A program made the translations under genes and the position numbers. Under the pieces are notes generated by a model. That model saw only the letters and a list, made by a program, of their open reading frames with translations, searched no databases and was not told where the DNA came from. Below are positions 51,510-63,535 of a stretch of 64,000 nucleotides of DNA, piece after piece; within the stretch, counting starts at the first letter, position 1; every line of letters starts with the position of its first letter. The stretch is from positions 1-64,000 of the forward strand of contig JACOSL010000031.1 of assembly GCA_016179045.1 (NCBI GenBank). Direction: 5' to 3'. This stretch comes from Fimbriimonas ginsengisoli. GTDB lineage: Bacteria; Armatimonadota; Fimbriimonadia; Fimbriimonadales; Fimbriimonadaceae.

Positions 51510-54308
51510 ATGGGGGATGATGTGCTTGGTTTTAAGGCCGTGAGGCTGCTCGCCTCGGTTTTCGTTCTGCTTCTGGTCCAGCTCGCGCTTGCGGGCACCG
51601 CCCAACTCCTGGGCCAGGTGACGGTCAAGGGCCCCGATGCGCCCGTTTTCCCCATCTCGGGCGCGTTCGTGATGCTGAGCAACCCCGCCCAGCCAAGCGT
51701 GACTCTCGCGATCGCCCAGACCGACGCGAACGGCAACTACGCCATGCAAGGCCTCAATCCTGGAACCTACGTCGCGCGTTTTTCCAAGACCGGCTTCCTG
51801 CAAGGCGTCACCCCGTCCTTCAACCTCGTCGATAGCGCGATTGCCCTGCTAAATGCATCCCTCGTTCCCAGCCTCAGCGCTACCGAAATCGGCCAGCCGG
51901 ACGAGAAGTCGGAGAACACCTTCACCGTCCACAACCCAAACTATTTTGCGGTGACCTACATGTGGTCGCTCCCCAACCACAAGCTCTCGGGAATCGGGCT
52001 TGCGCCTCCTGGCGATTCGGTTCTTGCCACGAACGCCGCCCATCACACGGAGAAGGTGCGCCTATTCGTTGACGGCTCGTCCGTCGAGCTTCCCTCGTCC
52101 AAGACCACTGTGCCGCCCCCGGTTGTGGAGAGCATGATCAGCGGCTACGTGACGAGTGGCTCTCCGCTAGGCGGCGTGCTTGTTACGGTAAGGGACTCCA
52201 ACAACAACCTGGTGGGAAGCACTCAGACCCTGACCGACGGCAGCTACGTCTTCCACAACCTGGCCGCGGGCAGCTACACTCTGTCTTTTTCTCTTACCGG
52301 TTATTTTCCGGCCTCGACCTCGATCGTGTTCCTCGGGGGCGCCCTCACCGTGCCTACCGAGGCGCTGACGCCGATTCCGCCCCCGCCCACCGCGACGGTT
52401 AACGTAACCGTGACCCAATCGGACACGGGCGCGGGGATCCCGGGCGTGACCGTGACCATTAGCTATACCGGCGGCTCGAGCGTGGTCGGAACCACCGACG
52501 GCAACGGCCTCGCCTCGTTCTCGAACCAGCCGGTCAGCATCGCGTCGGTCATCAGCGCGGCAACTAACGACGGGTCGAACCGCATGGGCTCGACCTCGAG
52601 CTCGGGGTTCGTCGCCGGGGCCAACTCGGTGCCGATCGTGATCCAACCCATTCCGAGAGGCTCGGTATCGGGGATGGTCACCGATATGGCGACCGGCGTG
52701 CCGCTGGGCGGCGCGATGGTCACCGTCATGGATGGGGGCCTGAACGTGGTCGGCTCGGGCCAGACCGTGTCCGACGGCACCTACATGATCGGGAACATCG
52801 TGGCGGGCGCCTACTCGATGACGTTCTCGCTCGCGACTTACCAGACTGCGAACGTACCTGGTGTCGTGGTCGCCTCGGGCGCCAACACGACGCAGAACGA
52901 GGCCCTGTCTGCGATCCCGCCGCCGACCGCGACTGTCAACGTCACCGTCACCCAGTCCGACACGGGCGCCGGGATTCCGGGCGTGACCGTGACGATCAGC
53001 TACACCAGTGGATCGACAGCGATCGCTCCCACCGACGGCAACGGCCTGGCTCAGTTCACGAACCAGCCCATCAACGCCTCGGCCGTAATCAGCGCCGCCA
53101 CCAACGACGGCTCAAACCGCACCGGCTCGACCTCCACCACGGGCTTCGCGGCCGGGGCCAACTCGGTGCCGATCGTGCTCCAGCCCATCCCGAAGGGCTC
53201 GATTTCGGGCGTCGTCACCGACAACAACAACGTGCCGCTTGGCAACGTGCAGGTCACGGTGCTCGATGCCAACGCGAACCCAGCCGGTGGGGCAACCACC
53301 GTCTCCGACGGCAGCTACTCGATCAGCGGCGTCCCGCAGGGGAACTATTCGCTGACCTTTACCCTGGTGAACTACAACCCGGCGACCTCCAACGTCGTGG
53401 TTAACTCGGGGGCGAACACCACCCAGAACGCGCAGCTCACTCCGGTCGTACCGCCATCGGACGCGACGGTTAACGTGACCGTGAACGATTCCTCGTCGGG
53501 CCTGCCTGTTGCCGGCGTGACCGTATCGATCACGTATTCGAACGGCACGATCGCAGGGCCCGGATTGACCGACGGCAACGGCTTTGTGTCGTTCTCGAAC
53601 CAGCCGACCGCCGTCTCCGCGACGGTTTCCGCCCAGCTCGTCGATCCTGCTAGCGGCGTCCTCCGTACGGGCTCGACTGCCAGCGCCGGTTTCTTTACCG
53701 GCCCCAACGCACTCAGCGTGCAGCTCTCGCCTGCGCCGCCTCCGCCGCCATCGGCGACGGTGAACGTCTCAGTCGTCGACGTGAACGGAGCGGCCGTTGC
53801 CGGCGCGAGCGTGACGATCACCTATACGAGCGGCCCGCAGGCCGGGCCTACGCTCACCGATGCGAGCGGCAACGTCGCGTTCTCCGGCCAGCCGGTTGGT
53901 GTCGCGGCCACCGTGTCAGCATCCCTGATCGACGTCACTGGAACGGTCCAGAAATCGGGCTCGACGCCAATTGCGAACGGCTTCGTGAACGGGACTAACT
54001 CGGTCACCGTGTCAATCTCGCCGCCGCCCCCGCCACCCTCCGCGAGCGTTACGATCAACGTGACTGACAACGCGAACGCAGGCTCGGCAATCAATGGCGC
54101 GACCGTGGCCATCTACTTTGCCGGATCCACTACTCCGTTCGCGGTTCAGTCGACCGATCTAGCTGGAAACGCCTCCTTCACCAGTCTGCCTGTAGGGGTA
54201 TCAGCGGTGATCACCGTTTCCACGCCTGACGGGAGGCTGCAATCGCTCTCCATCGCAAACGGTCTCGTAGCCGGCTCTAACCCGACCATAGCCATCGCCG
54301 TCAACTAG
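51510..54308 (+). CDS. Large exported protein with carboxypeptidase-regulatory-like repeats
   Basis: About 932 residues: signal segment (AVRLLASVFVLLLVQLALAGTA), then a series of CarboxypepD_reg/SpaA-like beta-sandwich units (VTVKGPDAPVFPISGAFVML..., SGYVTSGSPLGGVLVTVRDSN..., repeated TDGSYVFHNLAAGSYTLSFS) and shorter units opening TATVNVTVTQSDTGAGIPGV. Two of the latter, encoded at about 52.38-52.67 kb and 52.92-53.21 kb, are nearly identical. Pro-rich linkers (PPPPPPS) join the C-terminal units. Likely a cell-surface stalk or adhesin, transcribed divergently from the giant protein. ATG 51510 is preferred over a GTG six codons upstream. Confidence 0.88.
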   Translation: MGDDVLGFKAVRLLASVFVLLLVQLALAGTAQLLGQVTVKGPDAPVFPISGAFVMLSNPAQPSVTLAIAQTDANGNYAMQGLNPGTYVARFSKTGFLQGVTPSFNLVDSAIALLNASLVPSLSATEIGQPDEKSENTFTVHNPNYFAVTYMWSLPNHKLSGIGLAPPGDSVLATNAAHHTEKVRLFVDGSSVELPSSKTTVPPPVVESMISGYVTSGSPLGGVLVTVRDSNNNLVGSTQTLTDGSYVFHNLAAGSYTLSFSLTGYFPASTSIVFLGGALTVPTEALTPIPPPPTATVNVTVTQSDTGAGIPGVTVTISYTGGSSVVGTTDGNGLASFSNQPVSIASVISAATNDGSNRMGSTSSSGFVAGANSVPIVIQPIPRGSVSGMVTDMATGVPLGGAMVTVMDGGLNVVGSGQTVSDGTYMIGNIVAGAYSMTFSLATYQTANVPGVVVASGANTTQNEALSAIPPPTATVNVTVTQSDTGAGIPGVTVTISYTSGSTAIAPTDGNGLAQFTNQPINASAVISAATNDGSNRTGSTSTTGFAAGANSVPIVLQPIPKGSISGVVTDNNNVPLGNVQVTVLDANANPAGGATTVSDGSYSISGVPQGNYSLTFTLVNYNPATSNVVVNSGANTTQNAQLTPVVPPSDATVNVTVNDSSSGLPVAGVTVSITYSNGTIAGPGLTDGNGFVSFSNQPTAVSATVSAQLVDPASGVLRTGSTASAGFFTGPNALSVQLSPAPPPPPSATVNVSVVDVNGAAVAGASVTITYTSGPQAGPTLTDASGNVAFSGQPVGVAATVSASLIDVTGTVQKSGSTPIANGFVNGTNSVTVSISPPPPPPSASVTINVTDNANAGSAINGATVAIYFAGSTTPFAVQSTDLAGNASFTSLPVGVSAVITVSTPDGRLQSLSIANGLVAGSNPTIAIAVN

Positions 54309-54382
54309 CATCCCTTCAGTTTTCGCGGTGGCCAGCTTGGAGCGGGCTGGTGAGCAATCCGGTGCCGGGGGCGAGCCTTGCG

Positions 54383-54464
54383 TGGGCAAGCAGGGACTCG
54401 AACCCTGACCCCTTTCGGGACTGGAACCTAAATCCAGCGCGTCTACCAGTTCCGCCACTCGCCC
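54383..54464 (-). tRNA. tRNA-Leu (TAG anticodon)
   Basis: On the minus strand: acceptor GGGCGAG/CTTGCCC, long variable arm (TCCCGAAAGGGG), anticodon stem CTGGA/TCCAG with loop TTTAGGT (anticodon TAG), T arm CAGGG-TTCGAGT-CCCTG. Class II tRNA. Discriminator A; CCA is not encoded. Confidence 0.93.
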
Positions 54465-54540
54465 AGGCGAGTGGAGGATACCAGCGGGCCGAGCCCGTCG
54501 CTCCGGCTGCTCCGGGCCTCGCCGTAATCTCAAGCGGGCC

Positions 54541-54569
54541 TTGACATCCGCAGGTCGTGCAGGTATAGT
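54541..54569 (+). promoter_or_regulatory. Promoter of the 23S-5S rRNA unit
   Basis: TTGACA (54541-54546), exactly 17 bp, TATAGT (54564-54569), about 112 bp before the mature 23S. A near-consensus sigma-70 promoter. Confidence 0.88.
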
Positions 54570-54663
54570 CTCTGTTTGCCGCCGGACCGTCCGCAAGGGC
54601 GCCTGACGGCCAGCGCAAGCTCCTTGACAGTTGCATAGTGGTGAAGCAAAGCATATCGAGCAC

Positions 54664-54679
54664 TCGATAAAGCTGCGAG
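54664..54679 (+). other. 5' half of the 23S processing stem
   Basis: TCGATAAAGCTGCGAG pairs with CTCGCGGCTTTATCGA at 57632-57647 (15 of 16, the exception a G-U pair), forming the long stem that RNase III usually cuts to release pre-23S. Confidence 0.82.
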
Positions 54680-54680
54680 T

Positions 54681-57631
<2,951 letters not shown>

Positions 57632-57647
57632 CTCGCGGCTTTATCGA
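57632..57647 (+). other. 3' half of the 23S processing stem
   Basis: CTCGCGGCTTTATCGA, complementary to 54664-54679; see the 5' half. Confidence 0.82.
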
Positions 57648-57708
57648 TTGTTCGATCTGCCTGCTTCACCCGTGCAACTCTCAAAGCGCTTGCGCGCTCG
57701 ATTTCTAT

Positions 57709-57825
57709 TCGGGTGGCCATGGCGAGGAGGAAACACCCGTTCCCATTCCGAACACGGCAGTTAAGCTCCTCAGCGGCGGAAGTACTTGAGCCGCAGGGCT
57801 CCGGCAGATAGGCACGCTGCCCGGA
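57709..57825 (+). rRNA. rrf: 5S ribosomal RNA
   Basis: About 117 bases: TCGGGTGGCCATGGCGAGGA, AACACCCGTTCCCATTCCGA (loop A/helix III), CACGGCAGTTAAGCTCC and a 3' strand GCTGCCCGGA pairing with the 5' end. The cCCATtccGAACacgg block is diagnostic. About 78 bp after 23S, same transcript. Confidence 0.93.
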
Positions 57826-57837
57826 TAGATTCCCTTT

Positions 57838-57868
57838 GAACGGCCTCGCCAACTCGGCGGGGCCGTTC
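57838..57868 (+). terminator. Terminator of the rRNA unit
   Basis: GAACGGCC (57838-57845) pairs with GGCCGTTC (57861-57868), with an inner stem CGCC/GGCG, followed by TCGCTTTG. Directly after 5S. Confidence 0.7.
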
Positions 57869-57883
57869 TCGCTTTGAAGCAGG

Positions 57884-58144
57884 CTATCCCGACGGCGGCG
57901 GCGGCCCCATGTTAGCGCGGCCCTGCCGCTCGATCGGCCATTCCGAGAACGCGAACCAGATCAGAATCACGAGGTTCGCGCATGGGACCAGGAAGAGCAA
58001 AGACAGGGCGCCGTTGAACCCGGCCTTCGAAAAGATCTTCCAATAGCACCAGATGATCAACGCCATGAGCGCGATCCAGAACACGGCGTAGCCAGCCATT
58101 ATGGCGACGAGAGCGCCCATGTCGGGCGCGGCTTCTCTGCGCAT
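57884..58144 (-). CDS. Small two-helix membrane protein, unknown
   Basis: About 86 residues from ATG 58144: two hydrophobic stretches (VAIMAGYAVFWIALMALIIWCYW and ALSLLFLVPCANLVILIWFAFSEW) joined by KIFSKAGFNG. The motif YWKIFSKAGFNGxLSLLFLVPxxNL resembles the DUF5684/'signal-peptidase-neighbour' type of small membrane proteins that carry K(A/I)G..W.A..P.YN. Function unknown. Convergent with the rRNA unit. Confidence 0.65.
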   Translation of the reverse strand: MRREAAPDMGALVAIMAGYAVFWIALMALIIWCYWKIFSKAGFNGALSLLFLVPCANLVILIWFAFSEWPIERQGRANMGPPPPSG

Positions 58145-58227
58145 GTTGCCCCCCGGGCCGTGACCGGCCCTTGTTACTCCGACAGACGGGCGCCGCCCCA
58201 TTATCGAAGCGGGCTCCGACGCGACGC

Positions 58228-60924
58228 TTACCGGCCGGGATCGATGCGGCGAGCGACGGCGCGCACCAGGGGGTGGCGATCGTCGCGCAGGGCCACCAGC
58301 GCCTGCCGAAATTCGATCGGGCAGCGCCCGTCCAGGGCAAGCAGTGCCTGGATCCGCACGCCGGGGCGGCTGTCGCCAAGCATCGGGCCAACCGTTACGA
58401 GCGCGGCGGGGGAGCCGACCGCCGCGAGCAGGTCGATCCCTCGACGGGCAAAGGGCTCTTCCGGCCGCCGGGCCAGGTCTTGGCCGACGGGCAGGGCGAC
58501 GTCGGGGAACTTGGCTAAGAGGACGAGCGCGGCGCGTCTTACCGGCATCGACGTGGCGCCGAGCAGCGCTTGCGCGGTCGTGGCGGCATGGCTATCTCCG
58601 ATCTCGCTCAGCGAGGACAGAGCGGCAAGCGCGGTCGCCTCGTTGCTCGACCCGGAAAGCGCAAGGAGGCTATCGACCGCCTGTCGCGACCGGGTCGGCC
58701 CCGCCGCCCGCGCCGCGATCTGCTCGAGTTCCGGTCGCTTCAGCGCCTCAGCCACCGCAGCCCCGCATGCGGCGAGCCGCGCATCGGCGGCGATGCGAAG
58801 CGCGTTCCGCGCCTCATCGACGTCCTTCGAGGCAATCCGGTCGGCCACGAGGCGGCCACCCTCGTCGCTAAGCGCCGATGCGACGGCGACGAACGCGCGG
58901 AGCGAGAGACGATCGGCGGCGCGAAGCTCATGATCGAGCATCCAAGCAAGCGCCGGCTTGCCGATACCGATGAGCTGCGCTACGGCTTCGGCCACGTTTC
59001 GCGCCTCCGTCCCCACGCCCCACCTGGTCGCTCGTTCGTATAGCCCAAGCATTGCCTCATCGCCCGGCATCGAAAGCGAGCCGACCGCCGGCTTCAAGCG
59101 GGCCGGGGAGGCGGGCGGATCCAGGCGCTGCTCACTGGCGAGCGCGATCCCCCAATCTGGTCGGACGGCGGCCTCGCCATCGGCGAGGCCCTCGGCGTAG
59201 CGAGCGCCTCCGAGGAGGTCGACGAACAATCCCAGCGAGCCCGAGCCGCGAGCTGCGTTTCCGACCCCAGGGGGGCCAAACGCCCGGTTATCCGGTCCCT
59301 TCGCCACGCAGATTCCGAGGCCGTTGGCGTTGCCGATGCCGGGCCGGCTGTCGCGGCCCGCCCAGATCGAGCCCGCGCCCCGCTCGAGCAGGAATCCAAC
59401 ACCGTAGTCGTGGCCGATGCCGTGGGCAGCGCCGTATTTGACCACGAACGCGTCGTCGCCTCCGAGCGCGAAGAGGTACGCGCCCGTCATGTGCATCGCG
59501 CTTGCCTGGGCGTAGTGGTAGGCGGTGAAGGTGTTGTTCGCGCCCGCGACGTAGCACGAGCCCAGCGAACCCCAGTAGCTTGCGCCCTGGCAGTAGGTGC
59601 CGCCCCAAAACGTGTTGCGGCCGCCGAACGCGGTCAGCAGGCCCACGCCGCCGGAGAGGCCGCCCGTGTCCTCTCGATAGCCGCTCGCGAATCCTTGCCC
59701 GTACGACCTCGGCACGTCGGCAAACAAGGGCTGGTCTGGGAACGGGCCGCCGCACCGATAGGCGCTGCCATCGCCGTTGTCCACCAGCCAGCCCAAGCCC
59801 TGCGTTCGCGCTGCGCCTTGGCCGAATAGGCCTGCTGAAAAGCGGGTGGGTCCGCCGTCGCAGCTGAGTAAGCCGATCCCGAACTGGCCGAAGCCCTGGC
59901 AGAGGGCGAGAGCGTCGAAGTCGGATGGCCCGGTTGCCCGGTGTAGCGCGCCAACGCCGGCGAGGCCGGCGCCAAAGCACAGCGACCGGCCCCTGAGCGT
60001 GCATTTGGGGCCCTCTAGGTAGGCCAGCCCCACGCCCAACACGCCGACGCCGACGCTGAGATCGGGCACGTCGAACGTGCTGTCGCCCAGGTCGATCAAG
60101 ACAGAGCAGTAGCCCACGCCCGCACCAAAGCGCCCCGCGTAACGATTCGTTCCGCCAAGGTCGATGCAGAGCATCGAATCGGTGGATGTGTGGAGGTCTC
60201 CTCTTACTCCGCCGATCTCCACCGTGACTCCGTTCCACTTGCTCCGCCAGATCCCGCGGAAGCTGGAACTCTTGGCGGCCCCCTTGATCGATGGCAGCTC
60301 GCGCTCAACCGCCTCCGCGAGCCCGGCAGCGGCGCGGCGGATGCGCGCCAAGTCGGCGCGACCGAGAAGGGCCAGGATCGTTGCTCGTTCCGCCTGAGGC
60401 TTGCTGACGAACCCGAAGCGAACCTTGGGCTCCTCGACCGCCCATTGGGGCAGGCTTTCGATCAAGACTCTTCGCTCCGCCTCGCTCAGCCCTTTGAGCG
60501 CTTCGCGGACCTCGCCGTTCGCCCAGGCGATGGCGTGAACAAGGAGCGCGACCGAGGCGTTCAATTCGCCAGGTAGGCCACTGGACAAGGCCGATGTCGG
60601 GTTCGGCGGGGATTTCATGTGCACCATGTCACCGAAGACCTCGCGATTGGCAATTTGGAGCAGGCCCGAGAGGCTCCGGCCCTTTGCTGAAGCATGAAGC
60701 CCCAGAAGTTCGTCCGCGGCCTCCAATGGGCGGGCGACCCCAAGTTCGATGAGCGGCAGGCGGTAAGGGTCGGCGAACTGGATGCGCTGCCACTCGAGGT
60801 CTTTGGGAGTGAGGTTGCCGACGTATAGCGCGTCCTCGATTCCTTTTCGCTCTTGGGCGGTGAGCTGGGCGTCGGCGTGGGTTACGCAGAGAGAGGCAAG
60901 AGCGACGCAAGCGAGGATGCGCAT
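58228..60924 (-). CDS. Exported Gly-rich repeat protein with HEAT-like C-terminus
   Basis: 898 residues with signal peptide (MRILACVALASLCVTHADAQ). A mostly alpha N-terminal 230 residues is followed by a Gly-rich region of about 330 residues (GGTNRYAGRFGAGVGYCSVLIDLG, FGAGLAGVGALH, CQGFGQFGIGLLSCDGGPTRF, GQGAARTQGLGWLVDNGDGSAY, YGAAHGIGHDYGVGF). These repeat a pattern of D.GG...Y......G.G...G.G.L, suggesting a beta-solenoid. HEAT-like alpha repeats (SLSEIGDSHAATTAQALLGA, LLAKFPDVALPVGQDL, LALDGRCPIEFRQALVAL) close the protein. Resembles 'GND.Y..G...QG.G' proteins seen in Planctomycetes-type genomes, but I cannot name a family. Same strand as the ApgM-like gene and purF, 14 bp after the former, so it may be in their operon. 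Confidence 0.85.
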   Translation of the reverse strand: MRILACVALASLCVTHADAQLTAQERKGIEDALYVGNLTPKDLEWQRIQFADPYRLPLIELGVARPLEAADELLGLHASAKGRSLSGLLQIANREVFGDMVHMKSPPNPTSALSSGLPGELNASVALLVHAIAWANGEVREALKGLSEAERRVLIESLPQWAVEEPKVRFGFVSKPQAERATILALLGRADLARIRRAAAGLAEAVERELPSIKGAAKSSSFRGIWRSKWNGVTVEIGGVRGDLHTSTDSMLCIDLGGTNRYAGRFGAGVGYCSVLIDLGDSTFDVPDLSVGVGVLGVGLAYLEGPKCTLRGRSLCFGAGLAGVGALHRATGPSDFDALALCQGFGQFGIGLLSCDGGPTRFSAGLFGQGAARTQGLGWLVDNGDGSAYRCGGPFPDQPLFADVPRSYGQGFASGYREDTGGLSGGVGLLTAFGGRNTFWGGTYCQGASYWGSLGSCYVAGANNTFTAYHYAQASAMHMTGAYLFALGGDDAFVVKYGAAHGIGHDYGVGFLLERGAGSIWAGRDSRPGIGNANGLGICVAKGPDNRAFGPPGVGNAARGSGSLGLFVDLLGGARYAEGLADGEAAVRPDWGIALASEQRLDPPASPARLKPAVGSLSMPGDEAMLGLYERATRWGVGTEARNVAEAVAQLIGIGKPALAWMLDHELRAADRLSLRAFVAVASALSDEGGRLVADRIASKDVDEARNALRIAADARLAACGAAVAEALKRPELEQIAARAAGPTRSRQAVDSLLALSGSSNEATALAALSSLSEIGDSHAATTAQALLGATSMPVRRAALVLLAKFPDVALPVGQDLARRPEEPFARRGIDLLAAVGSPAALVTVGPMLGDSRPGVRIQALLALDGRCPIEFRQALVALRDDRHPLVRAVARRIDPGR

Positions 60925-60938
60925 GGCGTTGGCTCAGT

Positions 60939-62048
60939 TTAGCCTTCGGGCCCCGCCAGCCCGCGTTCGATGAGGGTCCGCGCATCGTTTGTAGATAGAG
61001 ACCGATCATCCAAGGCCCGCTCGTCAAAGGGCGCGCTGCCCGAGCCCGGGCGCCCGCTCTCAGCGGTGCAGGCGAGGCCGGCCTCCAAGCCCGGTGCGAT
61101 GAGGGTGAGCCGGGTTGGTGTCGTCGGCAGTGAATCCATCAAAGGCTGGATGAGGTCGCGATTCAGTTCATGCACGAACCAATCTAGTTCCTCGGTTTGG
61201 CCTGCGGCCCGCAGTGCGCCAGGGACGTCGATCACCTGGATGCAGGCCTGGGCCAGGAGGGCGCGCTCGGACAGGACCGCGAGTTTTAGATTCAGGCCGC
61301 GTCCAAGGTCGGAGCGATCGCCATGCCGGTAGCCGACGAGGCGCGAGAGCCCCGCCAGCCGGAGCGAGGCGCTTTCGACCTGGACGACCTCGCCTCGCCT
61401 GAGCGCAAGATTAGGCACGGGCAGGCGGACGCCGTGACCCCAAGGCCAAAGCAGATTGACGGAAGCAAGGCCCTCCTCCTCTCGAAGCAGGTTGAACGCC
61501 TGCTCGGAGAGCAAGTTGATCGAGTCGTCGATGAACCGGCGCAGGACGCGGTCGCCGTCGCCCTCAGGCATCACCGTCGATATGGGCTTGCCAACCGCCT
61601 CGGTCGGACCGCGCGTAACCATATCGACAAGCGACTCCCATACCAAGCCGTGGTCTTCCGCGTCGCCCGCGACGAAGGTGAGGCTCGACGTGTTCAGGCG
61701 CTTTGCCGTCTTGACCACTTGCCGCGCCTCCGTTTCGGTGAGGCTTGCGCCGAGGGCCATCACCCTGCCGTCGACCAAGGCAAGGGGCGAAACGTGGAAA
61801 TGAGTAGACCTTGCAGGAGGATCGGCCCCGAGCGCGGCCACCGTGAGCGGCCCTTGCCTAAGCTGGCCCTCCGAGGGCGGCAAGCCCAGCCACAACGCCT
61901 CCGGCGCCTCGAGAAGGGGAATCGGCGATACCTTGCAGAGCGCGCCGATCTCGGCCATTCGCTCGAAAGCGGGCAAGCGGTGCCGCAAAACCGACTCACT
62001 ATCCGGCCCGCCGACCAGGCCAGGGACGACGAGCACGATCCGACGCAT
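60939..62048 (-). CDS. ApgM-like phosphoglycerate-mutase-fold protein lacking recognisable metal motifs
   Basis: About 369 residues. Overall layout follows archaeal-type cofactor-independent phosphoglycerate mutase: a start MRRIVLVVPGLVGGPDSESV in place of V..DG.GD, PLTVAALGADPPARSTHFHVSPLALVDGRV, and the segment NLLWPWGHGVRLPVPNLALRRG ... SLRLAGLSRLVGY, which matches the NxxWxWGxG block. The N-terminal Asp-Gly metal motif and the catalytic Ser (normally in a SD.A..S.LGY-type stretch) are not visible, so it may be inactive or do another reaction. Starts 8 bp after purF; ATG 62048, since the upstream frame lies inside purF. Confidence 0.78.
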   Translation of the reverse strand: MRRIVLVVPGLVGGPDSESVLRHRLPAFERMAEIGALCKVSPIPLLEAPEALWLGLPPSEGQLRQGPLTVAALGADPPARSTHFHVSPLALVDGRVMALGASLTETEARQVVKTAKRLNTSSLTFVAGDAEDHGLVWESLVDMVTRGPTEAVGKPISTVMPEGDGDRVLRRFIDDSINLLSEQAFNLLREEEGLASVNLLWPWGHGVRLPVPNLALRRGEVVQVESASLRLAGLSRLVGYRHGDRSDLGRGLNLKLAVLSERALLAQACIQVIDVPGALRAAGQTEELDWFVHELNRDLIQPLMDSLPTTPTRLTLIAPGLEAGLACTAESGRPGSGSAPFDERALDDRSLSTNDARTLIERGLAGPEG

Positions 62049-62056
62049 CGCCGCGC

Positions 62057-63535
62057 TTATTCGACCGGCTCGAGCAGCCGGGGCTGGCCGTGGGTCACCG
62101 CCGCCATCTGCCCCATGCCGGGCGGCTCGTCGAAGGCATGCTTGCTCATGTCGGGCGGAATCGCGAGCGGGTAGTCGCCGTTGAAGCATGCCAGGCAAAA
62201 ATCATTCTTCGATTGCCCCGCCGCGGCCACCGCCCCCTCGATGCTGAGGAACCCTAGCGAAGTTGCGCCCACGTGGTTGCTCAGCTCATCGAGGCTCATG
62301 ACGGCGGCGGCGAGCTCGCCCTTGCTTGCCATGTCGATGCCGTAAAAGCAAGGGAAGCGGATCGGCGGCGCGGTGATGCGGACGTGCACCTCTTTCGCGC
62401 CCGCCTCGAACAGCAGCCCGACTATCTTCTTGGTGGTCGTGCCACGTACGATCGAGTCGTCGACCAGGACCAGCCGCTGGCCGCGGATGTGCTCTTCGAG
62501 GGGGGTGAGCTTCATCTTCACGCCCAGCTCGCGCAGGCGCTGGTCCGGGGAAATGAACGTTCGGTGAATGTAGCGGCTCTTGATCATCCCCTCGCGGTAG
62601 GGAAGGCCGCTCACCTCGCTGAACCCGAGCGCGGCGGGGATGCCGCTGTCGGGCACGGGCACCACGATGTCGGCATCGGCGGGGTGCTCGCGAGCGAGCT
62701 GCTGGCCCATCCGCTCGCGAACCGCGTACAGCAACTCGCCGTACATCCGGCTGTCGGGCCGCGCGAAGTAGATGAATTCGAACAGGCACATGGCGCGTCG
62801 TGGCGCCTCGGCGCCTTGCACCAGCCGCAGCCCCGAGGCATCGATAATCGCCATCTCGCCTGGCTTTAGCTCGTGGTCGGGCGTTGCCCCGACCGGACCA
62901 AATGCGCAAGATTCGCTCGCCATGAAATATCCGGTTTCGCCCATGCGGCCGACGGTGAGAGGGCGGATTCCGAGCGGATCGCGAAAGCCGATGACCGCTT
63001 TTGGAGTCAGCACCGTACAGCTATAAGCGCCCTTTGCACGTCGCATCACTTCTCGGACGGCGGCCTCCGGCCCATCTTGCAAATGCCGAACCAAGATCCG
63101 GGCGATCAGTTCGCTGTCGCTCGTGGTGTCGAGCTGCTCGCCTTCGTCTTGCAATTCCCCCCTGAGCTCGCGGGCGTTGATCAGGTTGCCGTTGTGGGCA
63201 ACCGCGATTTCCCCCACCAGGCTCTGGCAGTACACCGGCTGGGCATTGCGCAGCACGCTCGCGCCCATCGTGCTGTAGCGGTTGTGTCCAACCGCGAGGT
63301 GGCCGGGCAGGGTGTTTAGGATCTGCTCGTTGAATACGTTGGCCACCAGACCCATGTCTTTGTGCATGCGCACGCAGGAACCGTCGCTGACCGCGATGCC
63401 GGTGGATTCTTGGCCCCGGTGTTGGAGCGCGAACAGTCCGAAAAAGGCTACGCGGGCCGCATCTTGTTCGGGGGCGTACACGCCGAGGATGCCGCACTCT
63501 TCCTTGGGGCGGTCTTCCTCATCCCGGAACGGCAT
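62057..63535 (-). CDS. purF: Amidophosphoribosyltransferase
   Basis: 492 residues; first committed step of purine synthesis, transferring glutamine amide nitrogen to PRPP. After a 13-residue propeptide (MPFRDEEDRPKEE), Cys14 begins CGILGVYAPE, the N-terminal nucleophile of class II glutaminases. Motifs FALQHRGQESTGIAV, GHNRYST and GNLINARELR follow, and the PRPP loop is VLVDDSIVRGTTTKKIV. C-terminal Cys in NDFCLACFNGDYP likely with the 4Fe-4S cluster. Divergent from glnA; followed by the ApgM-like gene 8 bp later. Confidence 0.97.
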   Translation of the reverse strand: MPFRDEEDRPKEECGILGVYAPEQDAARVAFFGLFALQHRGQESTGIAVSDGSCVRMHKDMGLVANVFNEQILNTLPGHLAVGHNRYSTMGASVLRNAQPVYCQSLVGEIAVAHNGNLINARELRGELQDEGEQLDTTSDSELIARILVRHLQDGPEAAVREVMRRAKGAYSCTVLTPKAVIGFRDPLGIRPLTVGRMGETGYFMASESCAFGPVGATPDHELKPGEMAIIDASGLRLVQGAEAPRRAMCLFEFIYFARPDSRMYGELLYAVRERMGQQLAREHPADADIVVPVPDSGIPAALGFSEVSGLPYREGMIKSRYIHRTFISPDQRLRELGVKMKLTPLEEHIRGQRLVLVDDSIVRGTTTKKIVGLLFEAGAKEVHVRITAPPIRFPCFYGIDMASKGELAAAVMSLDELSNHVGATSLGFLSIEGAVAAAGQSKNDFCLACFNGDYPLAIPPDMSKHAFDEPPGMGQMAAVTHGQPRLLEPVE

